From Sporocytophaga myxococcoides (lineage in GTDB: Bacteria; Bacteroidota; Bacteroidia; Cytophagales; Cytophagaceae): a DNA stretch of 64,000 bases. The translations under genes were made by a program, and so were the position numbers. The notes beneath the pieces were generated by a model. The model saw only the letters and a program-made list of their open reading frames with translations. It searched no databases and was not told the origin of the DNA. The stretch is taken from positions 868,001-932,000 of the forward strand of contig NZ_BBLT01000001.1 in assembly GCF_000775915.1 (NCBI RefSeq), written 5' to 3'. Of the stretch, positions 53,134 to 62,388 are shown in pieces. Every line of letters begins with the position of its first letter. Position 1 is the first letter of the stretch.

Positions 53134-55698
53134 ATGAATAAAATTGGTCTGCTATTTATATTGGTGAATATTCTGAATATTCATTTATATGCACAAAACA
53201 CAATAACTGTCAATTTATCCAATAAAATTCGACCTGTTACACACTGTGCATCTGGTTCTTTATATGGAGTCATTGAAACCTTGCCCTCCGATATTGCTAA
53301 TCTGGTCGCTCCTCTGAAGCCACATGTTTTTGCCAATCCTGCACAAAGTGGATCGGGAAAACAACAGCCTGTCGGAGATGCTATAAAAGTTTCTGAACGA
53401 CTGCAAAACACCTCAGCCAAGGTGCAGGTACGTCTGCCTGATGTTTTGCCTGGATGGCCATATAAGTGGCCAGGTACTCAATCCTATTTAGATATCTGCA
53501 AACAAGTAATTAATGCAAAGAAAGCTTCAGGTAGAACTAATTATGATGGTTACGAAATCTGGAATGAACCTCAGGGAACCTGGAACGCATCTAATGGAAA
53601 CTTTAACACCACCTGCTGGAAACCTACTTTTGATCTGATCCGTTCGATGGATCCCGGTGCAAGAATAATAGGGCCGTCATTGGCATATTACAACAATAAC
53701 TATATGCGTGATTTCCTGACTTTCTGCAAGGCTAATAATTGTATTCCGGATGTTGTCTGCTGGCATCAATGGGGAGCAGGTGGGTTTGTAAACGCGTACA
53801 ACCAATACCGTGCGCTTGAAAAGGAATTGGGAATTTCTCCGAGGCCAATCAGCATTAATGAATATTCTTCAAAAACCAGTGATCCCAATGAAGGTTGTCC
53901 AGGGTATTCTGTACCATTTATCAGTAAATTCGAAAGACATGGTGTGGAAAGTGCCTGTATCTCCTGGTGGTTTACCAACCTGCCAGGCAGACTGGGAAGT
54001 TTACTAACTTCCAATAACCAGAAAGGCGGAGGATGGCATTTGTACAAATGGTACGGGGATATGACCGGAAACATGGTACAAGTAACTCCCCCTAACGATT
54101 TTAGCGAAGGCTTGGATGGTTTTGGTTGTATAGACGATGTCAGTAAATATGCCAGCATTTGCATTGGTGGGAATTTCACAGGAAATGCTTCTGTAAAAAT
54201 AAACGGAATTCCTGCCTATTTCGGCAGCAGTGTCAAGGTGAGGCTGGAATATGTTTCATGGTCTGGTAAGGACAATCCGGTAGCTGGTACCTCATTGATT
54301 TCCAATTCTGTTTTTAATGTGAACAATGGATCTGTTACTGTGCCTGTAAATGTAACAAGTATTTATTATGCCTATCGCATTTATTTAGAGCCATCGGTGA
54401 ATACACCTTCGGTTACAATTGCTGTTCCAGCAAAAGATACAGTGGTTGCCAATCCTTCAGATGTGTTGGTTCGTGCAAATGTTTCAGACCCATCAGCAAT
54501 TAATGATCTGAAGTTTTTTGTCAATGGTGTGCAGTCTGGAAAAACGCTGACTGCTCCTCCTTTTACCACCACTTTGAATATCAGAACAGCAGGTGTTTAT
54601 GCAGTTACAGCAGAAATCACTGATAAAAACAATAACAAAGTTGTTTCGTCTGGTAAAATCATAAGGACCGCAATTGCACAGGTTGGTTATAACTATCAGT
54701 CTCATACTATTCCCGGTACCATTCAATCTGAAGAGTTTGATCTGGGAGGAAACGGCTTTGCTTATCTGGACAATACACCGGGAAGCAGTGTCACTCCATT
54801 GGTAAATTACCGGACTGACGAGGATGTTGATATTGAAAATTGTACTGATGCTGGTGGAGGATACAATATAGGATATGCAACAGCGGGTGAATGGCTGGAA
54901 TACAGTGTAAAAGTAGCTAAAACAGGAAAATACAATCTTGCTCTGAGGGTAGCTTGCAATGGCGATGGACGAACGGTTAATTTAACAATTGACGGGAACG
55001 CCTTAACCTCATCTATACCCATACCAAACACCTCGGGATGGCAAAACTGGACAACTATTTCTGTTAAAGAATTGCCAATGTCTGCAGGGGAACATATCCT
55101 GCGATTGACCATAGGAAATGTGGACTATGTCAATCTGAATTATATGGTTTTTGAAGAGGTGGTTCAGGTACAACCACCGGCGATCACATTAACTTCACCA
55201 GGCAACCGGACAACCATAAGTGTTGACGAGAAATTAACACTGTCTGCAGATGCAACCGATCCTGACGGAAATATCATCGGTGTATCTTTTTATCAAGACG
55301 GCAAATTGCTCACCACAGTAAATACAGCACCTTTTTCTTACCAGTGGACTCCAACGTTTCCGGGAGAATATTCATTTTATTCTGAAGCTTTTGATACCGA
55401 TGGCTTAAGTACCAGAACAGATACAGTGAGTATTACAGTTCAAACAATTGTCACGGGTCTTAGTGGAGTGGAGATCATCTCATTTCAACCGCATCCGAAT
55501 CCTTTGAATGAGGAAGGTTTTTCGCTGAAAGGAATGGGAAACTTTGCTTATCGCATTGTTGATTTTAAAGGTGCATTGGTAGAAAGCGGCGATGCTTCAG
55601 AGTCAATAAGCATTGGAAAAGGCCTGGCCCAAGGTATATATCTTCTGACGATAGAAAATGAAGGGAACCGGTTTGTCTGGAAGATCGTCAGGAAGTAG
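53134..55698 (+). CDS. Secreted GH-A glycoside hydrolase with Ig-like, CBM6 and T9SS domains
   Basis: 854 aa from ATG 53134, signal peptide (MNKIGLLFILVNILNIHLYAQ). Residues 22-330: (beta/alpha)8 barrel, clan GH-A, acid/base Glu in YEIWNEPQG (E145) and nucleophile in SINEYSSK (E243), 98 residues apart. Ig-like fold 422-518; CBM6 528-676 (EEFDLGGNGFAYLD ... WLEYSVKVAKTGKYNL); second Ig-like 682-772; T9SS sorting tail 782-854. GH39-like assignment is loose; beta-xylosidase or arabinose-type substrates are possible. Fits a plant-polysaccharide degrader. Start chosen over a TTG nine bases upstream. Confidence 0.85.
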   Translation: MNKIGLLFILVNILNIHLYAQNTITVNLSNKIRPVTHCASGSLYGVIETLPSDIANLVAPLKPHVFANPAQSGSGKQQPVGDAIKVSERLQNTSAKVQVRLPDVLPGWPYKWPGTQSYLDICKQVINAKKASGRTNYDGYEIWNEPQGTWNASNGNFNTTCWKPTFDLIRSMDPGARIIGPSLAYYNNNYMRDFLTFCKANNCIPDVVCWHQWGAGGFVNAYNQYRALEKELGISPRPISINEYSSKTSDPNEGCPGYSVPFISKFERHGVESACISWWFTNLPGRLGSLLTSNNQKGGGWHLYKWYGDMTGNMVQVTPPNDFSEGLDGFGCIDDVSKYASICIGGNFTGNASVKINGIPAYFGSSVKVRLEYVSWSGKDNPVAGTSLISNSVFNVNNGSVTVPVNVTSIYYAYRIYLEPSVNTPSVTIAVPAKDTVVANPSDVLVRANVSDPSAINDLKFFVNGVQSGKTLTAPPFTTTLNIRTAGVYAVTAEITDKNNNKVVSSGKIIRTAIAQVGYNYQSHTIPGTIQSEEFDLGGNGFAYLDNTPGSSVTPLVNYRTDEDVDIENCTDAGGGYNIGYATAGEWLEYSVKVAKTGKYNLALRVACNGDGRTVNLTIDGNALTSSIPIPNTSGWQNWTTISVKELPMSAGEHILRLTIGNVDYVNLNYMVFEEVVQVQPPAITLTSPGNRTTISVDEKLTLSADATDPDGNIIGVSFYQDGKLLTTVNTAPFSYQWTPTFPGEYSFYSEAFDTDGLSTRTDTVSITVQTIVTGLSGVEIISFQPHPNPLNEEGFSLKGMGNFAYRIVDFKGALVESGDASESISIGKGLAQGIYLLTIENEGNRFVWKIVRK

Positions 55699-55770
55699 GC
55701 CTGTTCATTAAAAGACTTTTGTAGAATATAATAAATGTATTCTACACCGTGGCCTGTCGGATGCCACAGT

Positions 55771-56472
55771 GTAGAGACGCCATGCTGGCGTCTCAGAAAC
55801 TGTGATAAAGAGCAATATGATAATTATATCCGGTCATAATGCTTATTGTAGGCTTTAAATCTTTTTAAGGATGATTTGATGAAAGGATAACATTGTTCAT
55901 GATGTAGAGACGCCATGCTGGCGTCTCAGAAACTGTGATAAAGAGCAATATGATAATTATATCCGGTCATAATGCTTATTGTAGGCTTTAAATCTTTTTA
56001 AGGATGATTTGATGAAAGGATAACATTGTTCATGATGTAGAGACGCCATGCTGGCGTCTCAGAAACTGTGATAAAGAGCAATATGATAATTATATCCGGT
56101 CATAATGCTTATTGTAGGCTTTAAATCTTTTTAAGGATGATTCTGATGAAAGGGATAACATTGTTCATGATGTAGAGACGCCATGCTGGTGTCTCAGAAA
56201 CTGTGATAAAGAGCAATATGATAATTATATCCGGTCATAATGCTTATTGTAGGCTTTAAATCTTTTTAAGGATGATTCTGATGAAAGGGATAACATTGTT
56301 CATGATGTAGAGACGCCATGCTGGTGTCTCAGAAACTGTGATAAAGAGCAATATGATAATTTCATCCGATCATAATGCTTATTGTAGGTTTTAATCCACT
56401 TTTCGGATGATTTTGATGAAAAGGATAACATTGTTCAAGGTGGATAGGGAGACGCCAACATGGCGTCTCTAC
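55771..56472. repeat. Five-unit tandem array of REP-like elements with terminal inverted copy
   Basis: Units start with GTAG hairpin at 55771, 55904, 56037, 56172 and 56307 (period 133-135 bp); units 4 and 5 carry GGTGTCTC on the right arm. Spacers share AATATGATAATTATATCCGG and TGAAAGGATAACATTG. It is closed by an inverted hairpin, 56449-56472 (GAGACGCCA, ACA loop, CTAC). No ORF fits the array. Confidence 0.95.
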
Positions 56473-56630
56473 GAAATTGAACAGGAAATTCCGATCCAAT
56501 CATCAGTACCTTTTAGGTCCTAAAATGATATTTAACGAAGTGCGTCAGATGTATGAATCCAATTATCAAATCTCATTGACCTTTTGCTCATACTTTAAGC
56601 TTTAAGCTTTCAACTTTTAACTTTTCAGCT

Positions 56631-57734
56631 TTAATCCTCATCACCAGGATTTCTATTTTTAGCCTTTAGCTCTCTGTTTCTAATCCATCTCTCAAGCTTA
56701 AGGCTATCTCTGTTTTTAGTTTCTGTTCTTTTGGTTCTGTGCCGTACTTTTTCCTCATCAGGAATATCCTTTTCATCTGCCTCTTCTGTTCCGGCGGCAA
56801 GACGATCGGCATGATATCCTCTTCGTTGTCCCAGTGGCTCTGGTTCACCAACAGTGGTATCTTTAGCTGTCTGGTGTTCCATTTCAGAATTTATTTCTGC
56901 ACCGAGCAGAACACAAATGCTTGTAATCTGAAACCACAGCATCAGGATAATGACAGCAGCTATAGCACCGTAAGTCGCATCATAATTTCCGAAGTTATTG
57001 ATGTATAAACTAAACAGAAGAGAAGCACCTATCCATAAGGCAGCAGCTATACATGCACCCCAGCTAACCCACTTGAATTTAGGATTATTTCTGTCAGGTG
57101 CAATTTTATATATTACAGATAATGAAACAACGATGAATGCAAAAAGCAAAGGCCAACGTGCCAATGAAAGGATATCTGATACTGTAGAAGGCAATCCAAG
57201 TCTATCAATGATAGCTGGAAAACCGATTACCAATGCTGCTGCTACTAATCCTACCAATATTCCCCCCAGAGTAACGGCAAGGGTTATCCCATTTAACTTA
57301 AAGAAATTTCTTTCTTCATTTTCGTTGTAAGCTATATTAATACCATCAAAAAGCGCCTTGGTTCCGGCATTAGCAGACCACAGACTAAGCAGAATACTGA
57401 AAATCAATGCCAAACCAAGACCCTGTTGAGGGGCGCTGACTATCTTATGTAATTGTGGTCCAATGATATCCTGAGCTTGTGGCGGCATTACTGCACTTAA
57501 CTGACTCAATTGTTGTTCTACCTGAGCAGCGTCAAATGCAAGTCCATAAATGGCAACCATAGCGCTCATCAAAGGGAAAAGCGCCAGAAAGAAATAAAAC
57601 GCAACCCCTGCTGCTACTATGCTGATATGATCATTGGTAAATTCATCCTTTACCCTTAGAAATATATCTTTCCACCCTCTTGCGGGGATCTCCTTTGGTC
57701 GATCCGCCATCGTTCCTTTATTCCTGCTATCCAT
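56631..57734 (-). CDS. YihY/BrkB-family inner-membrane protein
   Basis: 367 aa. Core of six TM helices (about residues 38-270) with family patterns HISIVAAGVAFYFFLALFPLM and LWSANAGTKALFDGINIAYNE (in part) and a later TYGAIAAVIILMLWFQITS. C-terminal 95 residues are soluble, charged and probably disordered (ETKNRDSLKLERWIRNRELKAKNRN). YihY was once thought to be RNase BN but is an uncharacterised membrane protein, possibly envelope stress or transport. An 8-residue later Met (MADRPKE) is an alternative start. Confidence 0.88.
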   Translation of the reverse strand: MDSRNKGTMADRPKEIPARGWKDIFLRVKDEFTNDHISIVAAGVAFYFFLALFPLMSAMVAIYGLAFDAAQVEQQLSQLSAVMPPQAQDIIGPQLHKIVSAPQQGLGLALIFSILLSLWSANAGTKALFDGINIAYNENEERNFFKLNGITLAVTLGGILVGLVAAALVIGFPAIIDRLGLPSTVSDILSLARWPLLFAFIVVSLSVIYKIAPDRNNPKFKWVSWGACIAAALWIGASLLFSLYINNFGNYDATYGAIAAVIILMLWFQITSICVLLGAEINSEMEHQTAKDTTVGEPEPLGQRRGYHADRLAAGTEEADEKDIPDEEKVRHRTKRTETKNRDSLKLERWIRNRELKAKNRNPGDED

Positions 57735-58037
57735 TTCCCATTTTCCCTGTTTCTAAATTGGTAACGGAAAGCTTAAAAAGATAGTTTAATAAAGCTCCAG
57801 AAGTGGTTCATAACGATGCTGTAATCAGTGCCAGGTCATTAATGATTTTTATGGATAGCGTAAGGAAATAAGGTTTCAAACCAAAGAAAGGCGGCTTAAA
57901 AATATCCAGAATCAGGAGAGTGCCACCTCCTGTAAATTTATGAGCGCCTCCCAGATGCCTGAACCACAATTTCAATTCTCATAGATCTTTGCTCACCTAC
58001 TTTAAAGTTTAAACTTTAAGCTTTCAACTTTCAACTT
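57735..58037. other. Intergenic, short A/T-rich repeats only
   Basis: 303 bp with a TTTAAGCTTTCAACTTTCAAC run (58012-58040) that also occurs at 56595-56630, a small dispersed repeat. Nothing else seen. Confidence 0.4.
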
Positions 58038-58412
58038 TCAACTTAATTTAGCATCTATCAATGCCAGGTGCAGTTCCTGAAAGTCGACAGGCTTTCCAAA
58101 GTACCGGAAAAGCGTACCTTGCTCCATCGCCAGATCCAGTGCAGTGGTATCCGGATGAACGGTGAGTGCAATAATGAGCGGTGGCGAATCCTTAAAATGT
58201 GCTGCACTTACAAACTCAAATCCTGTGACCTCCGGTCGGGGCTGGTCGGCAATGATGATGTCGATCTTTTCGGTATGCAGGGCAAAGAGCGCATCAATAC
58301 CTGTTCTATACAGGTGAATATTATATTCCTTAAATTCCCGGAAATAAGCACGGAAAGCATTCAGGTTGTGCTGCTCACTATCGACATAGAGCAGGCCGGT
58401 TGTGTGTTTCAT
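58038..58412 (-). CDS. Orphan response-regulator receiver
   Basis: 124-aa stand-alone CheY-type receiver domain. Phosphoacceptor Asp in IIIADQPRPEVTG, acidic pocket VDSEQHN, Thr in IALTVHPD and Lys in YFGKPVD. All signalling residues are kept. No output domain and no adjacent kinase, so it may act as phosphate sink or by protein contact. Divergent from the HTH gene. Confidence 0.85.
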   Translation of the reverse strand: MKHTTGLLYVDSEQHNLNAFRAYFREFKEYNIHLYRTGIDALFALHTEKIDIIIADQPRPEVTGFEFVSAAHFKDSPPLIIALTVHPDTTALDLAMEQGTLFRYFGKPVDFQELHLALIDAKLS

Positions 58413-58507
58413 TCTTAGCTGGTTTTAGACGTTTTAAAAATAGATTTCAGATGGTTCGACCGTTTAGTGCCGGCCGGACTGATATTTCCATATATGGCTG
58501 ATTTTAT

Positions 58508-58515
58508 TAGTTTTG
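58508..58515 (+). promoter_or_regulatory. Putative -7 box upstream of the HTH gene
   Basis: TAGTTTTG matches TAnnTTTG, 107 bp before the ATG at 58622. The matching -33 is weak. Confidence 0.35.
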
Positions 58516-58621
58516 TATAATAAGATCAAAAATAAGTGGTATTTTATTCATGGCAAGAATAAAATATTCATAACAAAAGAATATCTTATAATGTAAGTAT
58601 CGGATTAATTTTTAAAGAGTT

Positions 58622-59014
58622 ATGCTAACGTTAGGAACTAAAATAAAGAAAGTAAGAGAGCTAAAAGGTCTGAAACAGGAATACATGGCAGAGGTATTAG
58701 GCATCAGCCAGCCCAGCTACAGCAAAATCGAAACAGACGAGGTGACCGTAAGCCCGGAGAGGCTGGAGCAGATTGCGAAGGTGCTTCAAGTGAGTGTGCA
58801 GGATATATTGGCGTTTGATGAGAAGATTGTTTTTAATGTCATGCAAAAAAAGGATGGTATTTTTAATAATGGCACACTCAATCAAAACTTTCCTTCTGAT
58901 ATCAAAGCATTGTATGAGGATAAGATAAAGCTACTACAAGATATTATTGATATGCAGAAGAAGGAAATTGAGATGTATAAGAAGGAGATTGATAGGTTGG
59001 GAGGGGAGAAGTAG
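58622..59014 (+). CDS. XRE-family HTH protein with coiled-coil tail
   Basis: 130 aa. N-terminal HTH_3/XRE domain (residues 6-62: IKKVRELKGLKQEYMAEVLGISQPSYSKIE, in part GLKQEYMAEVLGISQPSYSKI). A 25-aa linker follows, then a C-terminal helix rich in Ile/Lys/Glu (YEDKIKLLQDIIDMQKKEIEMYKKEID, part) that likely forms a coiled coil for dimerisation or partner binding. No toxin gene is adjacent; a hairpin terminator follows. May regulate itself or nearby accessory DNA. Confidence 0.85.
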   Translation: MLTLGTKIKKVRELKGLKQEYMAEVLGISQPSYSKIETDEVTVSPERLEQIAKVLQVSVQDILAFDEKIVFNVMQKKDGIFNNGTLNQNFPSDIKALYEDKIKLLQDIIDMQKKEIEMYKKEIDRLGGEK

Positions 59015-59038
59015 AAGTTTTTTAATATTCTAATGAGG

Positions 59039-59090
59039 AAGGTCGGACAAAACTAAAGATGTATAGTTGTATCCGGCCTTTTTATTTTTA
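59039..59090 (+). terminator. Terminator after the HTH gene
   Basis: Stem AAGGTCGGA / TCCGGCCTT (one G-T) with a long loop, then TTTATTTTT. Confidence 0.75.
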
Positions 59091-59340
59091 GAGGGAAATT
59101 TTTAAGGTTGCTATTTTATTTAACCAGATGTTGGATTTGAAAGAATAGATACTATAGATCTAATAAATATATCTGACTTGTAACTCTTTGGAATATTCGT
59201 TCGTAGTAGTATTTGTTTTTTGGGGAATGCTTTTTAAGATTCTTTTTTAAGTTTTTTTGTTTTGGGTATTCTTTTGTGTTGATCAAAAACTTTTATAAGG
59301 AACACTGACGCTAACATATAGGCAGCGTAATTTGTGATAG

Positions 59341-59454
59341 AAGTCTGTGTTTAGAAATGTCAGGCATTTGTTTAATGATTGTTTCCGGACAGACATGATA
59401 GAGATTTTTGATGAAGAGGCTATGTCACTTGATAGTCTATTTGGTGATGATTAA
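59341..59454 (+). pseudogene. Short coding relic, unrecognised
   Basis: In-frame 37-codon stretch after a TAG, ending TAA at 59454: starts KSVFRNVRHLFNDCFRTD, and from the ATG at 59395 reads MIEIFDEEAMSLDSLFGDD. Coding-like composition but no complete gene. It could be the 3' end of a deleted gene. Confidence 0.35.
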
Positions 59455-59493
59455 TTATTGTATAGTATGGACAACAAAGAATATATAAGGCAG

Positions 59494-59529
59494 ATAAACG
59501 CCATATGGCGTTTATGCAAAGTTACCTGC
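59494..59529 (+). other. Left boundary of the defence cassette (palindrome plus core site)
   Basis: A 22-nt perfect palindrome built on ATAAACGCCAT / ATGGCGTTTAT (59494-59515), then GCAAA and GTTACCTGC (59521-59529). GTTACCTGC is the exact reverse complement of GCAGGTAAC at 62389-62397, as expected for the two ends of an integron-type gene cassette. Confidence 0.55.
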
Positions 59530-59611
59530 AAGCCTAAGAGACAACTTCTATTCTAAGAATCAAAAACGTGAAATACTTTTCAAATTGAAACTCACAATCA
59601 CAAATTAGACA

Positions 59612-61528
59612 ATGCTCAAAAGAGAACTTAAAACACAAGCGTTTAACGAAATAATTTCCACACCAAACTTTTTAGGTAAATATGAGGAGTATGATGGTAT
59701 TCTTACATTTTTAAGTAAGATTTGGAATTTAAAAGAAATGTCTTCTGAAGATGGACGCTTTAAAAATGCCTATGACGACACATATCAACATATTGTAAAT
59801 AACAATGATTGGACTATAGAATATTTATTTCTAGAGAGATTCAGATTGATTGACGGTGATGAAAATCATTTTATTCTTTTCCTAGAAACAATCGTAAATC
59901 CGACTGTTAGAAAAAGCAAAGAAGAAATCTTACTTTATGTTTCAAAAATAAATGCAATCATTCAGGAGTCAGGATTTAGATTAATATTGACAACATATTT
60001 TGAAGAACTCCCTGTATTTAAATATAAGGCGAATGATGAATTCAATGATTTGCCAATTGAAATCTTAGCAAATAATATCCCAATTTACTTATCAACCCAA
60101 GAAGGACAAAGAATATACCCTTGTTTTGTATTAAGGTATGACAACTGGAATGACTATGGCTTAAGAACGCTTTTTGATTTAACATACTACTCCCAAGTTA
60201 ATAGTTACACTACAATTGGACAGACAAAAATTATGAAACAAGGGACAAACCCAACTTGGGATTCCCTCTCTGAAACTTTTACTGGATTATCTAATGATTA
60301 TTGTTCCTTAGGTCAGAATAAATCATATTATTTTAGATTAAAGCAGCTCTTGGGCAGTAATTACACAAGTTTCTTACTGGCATTAAGAGATGTTGCAACT
60401 TTTCCTAGAATTTATGAGCTTTTTGAAAATGATGATATTTTCAAAACGTCCCTATTAAGGGAAAATGATAAAGAGCGTTTGGCTAGAACCATAAGATTTG
60501 AAATTGAAGGGATACCTTCAAATGAATATTACAAATTTAATTACACTCATAAACCCCCGTATGCTGAAAACACAATTGCATTAAATTTTGACTTTGAATA
60601 CAATACGGACTTTGAACACAGAATTTATGCTTTAATCGGCAAAAATGGAACTGGAAAAACAAGAATCCTATCTTCTTTGGCTAAAGAGTTATCAGAAAAG
60701 GAACCTCAAACTTTTACTCCTAGAAAACCTGTTTATGGAAAAGTCTTTACAGTCTCTTATAGTTTTTTTGACAGATTTGAAATACCAAATAGAGACGCAT
60801 CATTCAATTATGTTTACTGTGGACTTAAGAAAAGTGATAATACATGGAAATCGGACGATGATTTATTAGCAGGTTTCTACCAATCAGTTGCCCTAATTAA
60901 AAGAAAGAATTTGGAAAACGATTGGTATAAAATTCTAAGCAATTTCATTATTGTCGACATTTTAGATATTGCATTTGAAAAAGTTGAAGATTTCATAAAT
61001 CCTTATAATTACGTTTTTAAGGAAGATAAATTTAGCGAGATACGAAAACATCTTAGTTCTGGTCAAAGTATAATCTTGTTTATGGTAAGCGAAATACTTT
61101 CACAAATAAGATATGATTCACTAATTCTTTTCGATGAACCCGAAACGCATTTGCATCCAAATGCAATAAGTGCATTACTAAACACTTTGTTTGATTTGGT
61201 GAAAAGATTTCAATCCTTTTGTGTAATTGCTACTCATTCTCCAATAATAATTCAAGAAATACCAGCAAGAAATATTTTCGTAATTGAACGTGAAAATAAT
61301 TTAGCCTATATCAGAAATTTAGAACGAGAATCGTTTGGCGAAAACTTAACTGTAATAACCCAAGAGATTTTTGGAAACAGAGAAGTCCCGAGGCATTTCA
61401 TAAATCTAATTTCTGAATTGGTTTCGAAAGGTAAATCGTATGAAGAAATATTGACAATCCTTGAAACTGATAACCTACCAGTATCTTCAAATGTACGTTT
61501 ATATATAAAAGCCCTAATGCCTGAATAA
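59612..61528 (+). CDS. ptuA: Septu-like ABC-type ATPase (PtuA)
   Basis: 638-aa SMC/OLD-like ATPase. Residues 1-330 form a species-specific N-terminal region. Walker A GKNGTGKT (343-350), ABC signature-like LSSGQ (481-485), Walker B LILFDEPETHLHP with D508-E509, and H-loop ATHSP (H542). Followed 3 bp later by an HNH nuclease gene. This pair (AAA15/21-like ATPase plus HNH) matches the Septu anti-phage system; the ATPase forms a ring complex that licenses the nuclease to degrade DNA. Type I Septu is favoured; a retron-Septu hybrid is excluded as no reverse transcriptase lies nearby. Confidence 0.8.
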   Translation: MLKRELKTQAFNEIISTPNFLGKYEEYDGILTFLSKIWNLKEMSSEDGRFKNAYDDTYQHIVNNNDWTIEYLFLERFRLIDGDENHFILFLETIVNPTVRKSKEEILLYVSKINAIIQESGFRLILTTYFEELPVFKYKANDEFNDLPIEILANNIPIYLSTQEGQRIYPCFVLRYDNWNDYGLRTLFDLTYYSQVNSYTTIGQTKIMKQGTNPTWDSLSETFTGLSNDYCSLGQNKSYYFRLKQLLGSNYTSFLLALRDVATFPRIYELFENDDIFKTSLLRENDKERLARTIRFEIEGIPSNEYYKFNYTHKPPYAENTIALNFDFEYNTDFEHRIYALIGKNGTGKTRILSSLAKELSEKEPQTFTPRKPVYGKVFTVSYSFFDRFEIPNRDASFNYVYCGLKKSDNTWKSDDDLLAGFYQSVALIKRKNLENDWYKILSNFIIVDILDIAFEKVEDFINPYNYVFKEDKFSEIRKHLSSGQSIILFMVSEILSQIRYDSLILFDEPETHLHPNAISALLNTLFDLVKRFQSFCVIATHSPIIIQEIPARNIFVIERENNLAYIRNLERESFGENLTVITQEIFGNREVPRHFINLISELVSKGKSYEEILTILETDNLPVSSNVRLYIKALMPE

Positions 61529-61531
61529 TAA

Positions 61532-62371
61532 ATGAAAAATTTAAAACCCTATAAAGAGGAATGCTTTGAAATACACAAGAAAGCAGTCAATAAAAAACAT
61601 ACAGGTGAATTAAAGTCAAGGCTTGAATTACTTAATCCTCTTGTTGAAAATGAATACAAGTCCTTCGATGAAAGATTTAGCCAAAAGGAATTACATAAAT
61701 TAGTTTCTAATGCAACTCTATATGCGGCAAAAGAAGACCTGACAACCTTATACAGCTATCAAAGTAGCGTAATTAAATCAGTAAGGGAGAGCATTCGAAA
61801 ATTACAAGTTAAAACCATCATAAGTACGTGTCAAAACTGTACAATAGATTCTGCAAATTCATTTGACCATGTATTACCTAAATCAAAATTCCCTGAATTC
61901 ATAGTAAATCCTAAGAATCTATTTCCTTGCTGTACAACATGTAATTCTCACAAATTAAATGCTATAAGTGAAGACGGCAATGACGTTTTTTTAAATTTAT
62001 ATTTAGATGAACTGCCTATAATACAATATTTATTCGTTGATGTATTTTTAGATAAGTACAGTGAACTAAACTTCCGGTACTATTTAAGCAACACAGATAA
62101 TAAAATCAATTCAGATTTCTTTAATGTAATTAATAACCATTATACCAAACTTCATTTATTTGAAAGAATGAGGTTGAAGTCAATTGAATATATAAGTGAA
62201 CTTGAAACAAAAATTCTAACATTTAGACATAGGCTTTCGTTGGACACAATCATAAATGACATTACTAATGCTACAAATCATGACAAAGAGGCATATGGGC
62301 ATAACTATTGGAGGTGTATACTTGAAATTGCTTTAATAAATTCACCTTTGTTTATTGACAAATATAAATAG
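61532..62371 (+). CDS. ptuB: Septu-like HNH nuclease (PtuB)
   Basis: 279 aa. Central HNH module: STCQNC (C100, C103), SFDHVLPKSKFPEF (H113 as general base), NPKNLFPCC (N126/N129) and CNSHK (H140). The four Cys pairs probably bind zinc. N-terminal helical region contacts the ATPase in Septu; C-terminal half (140-279) is helical and unclassified. Translationally linked to ptuA (gap 3 bp). It should cleave DNA once activated by phage. Ends 18 bp before the attC-like element. Partner logic strongly supports Septu assignment. Confidence 0.8.
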   Translation: MKNLKPYKEECFEIHKKAVNKKHTGELKSRLELLNPLVENEYKSFDERFSQKELHKLVSNATLYAAKEDLTTLYSYQSSVIKSVRESIRKLQVKTIISTCQNCTIDSANSFDHVLPKSKFPEFIVNPKNLFPCCTTCNSHKLNAISEDGNDVFLNLYLDELPIIQYLFVDVFLDKYSELNFRYYLSNTDNKINSDFFNVINNHYTKLHLFERMRLKSIEYISELETKILTFRHRLSLDTIINDITNATNHDKEAYGHNYWRCILEIALINSPLFIDKYK

Positions 62372-62388
62372 GCAACGAAAGAAGGCCA

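Noticed and set aside
58038-59014. Receiver and HTH genes as a two-component pair
   Set aside because: They are divergent and there is no histidine kinase.
59612-62371. Retron with Septu effectors
   Set aside because: There is no reverse transcriptase gene, and no msr/msd-type structure in the 59015-59611 gap.
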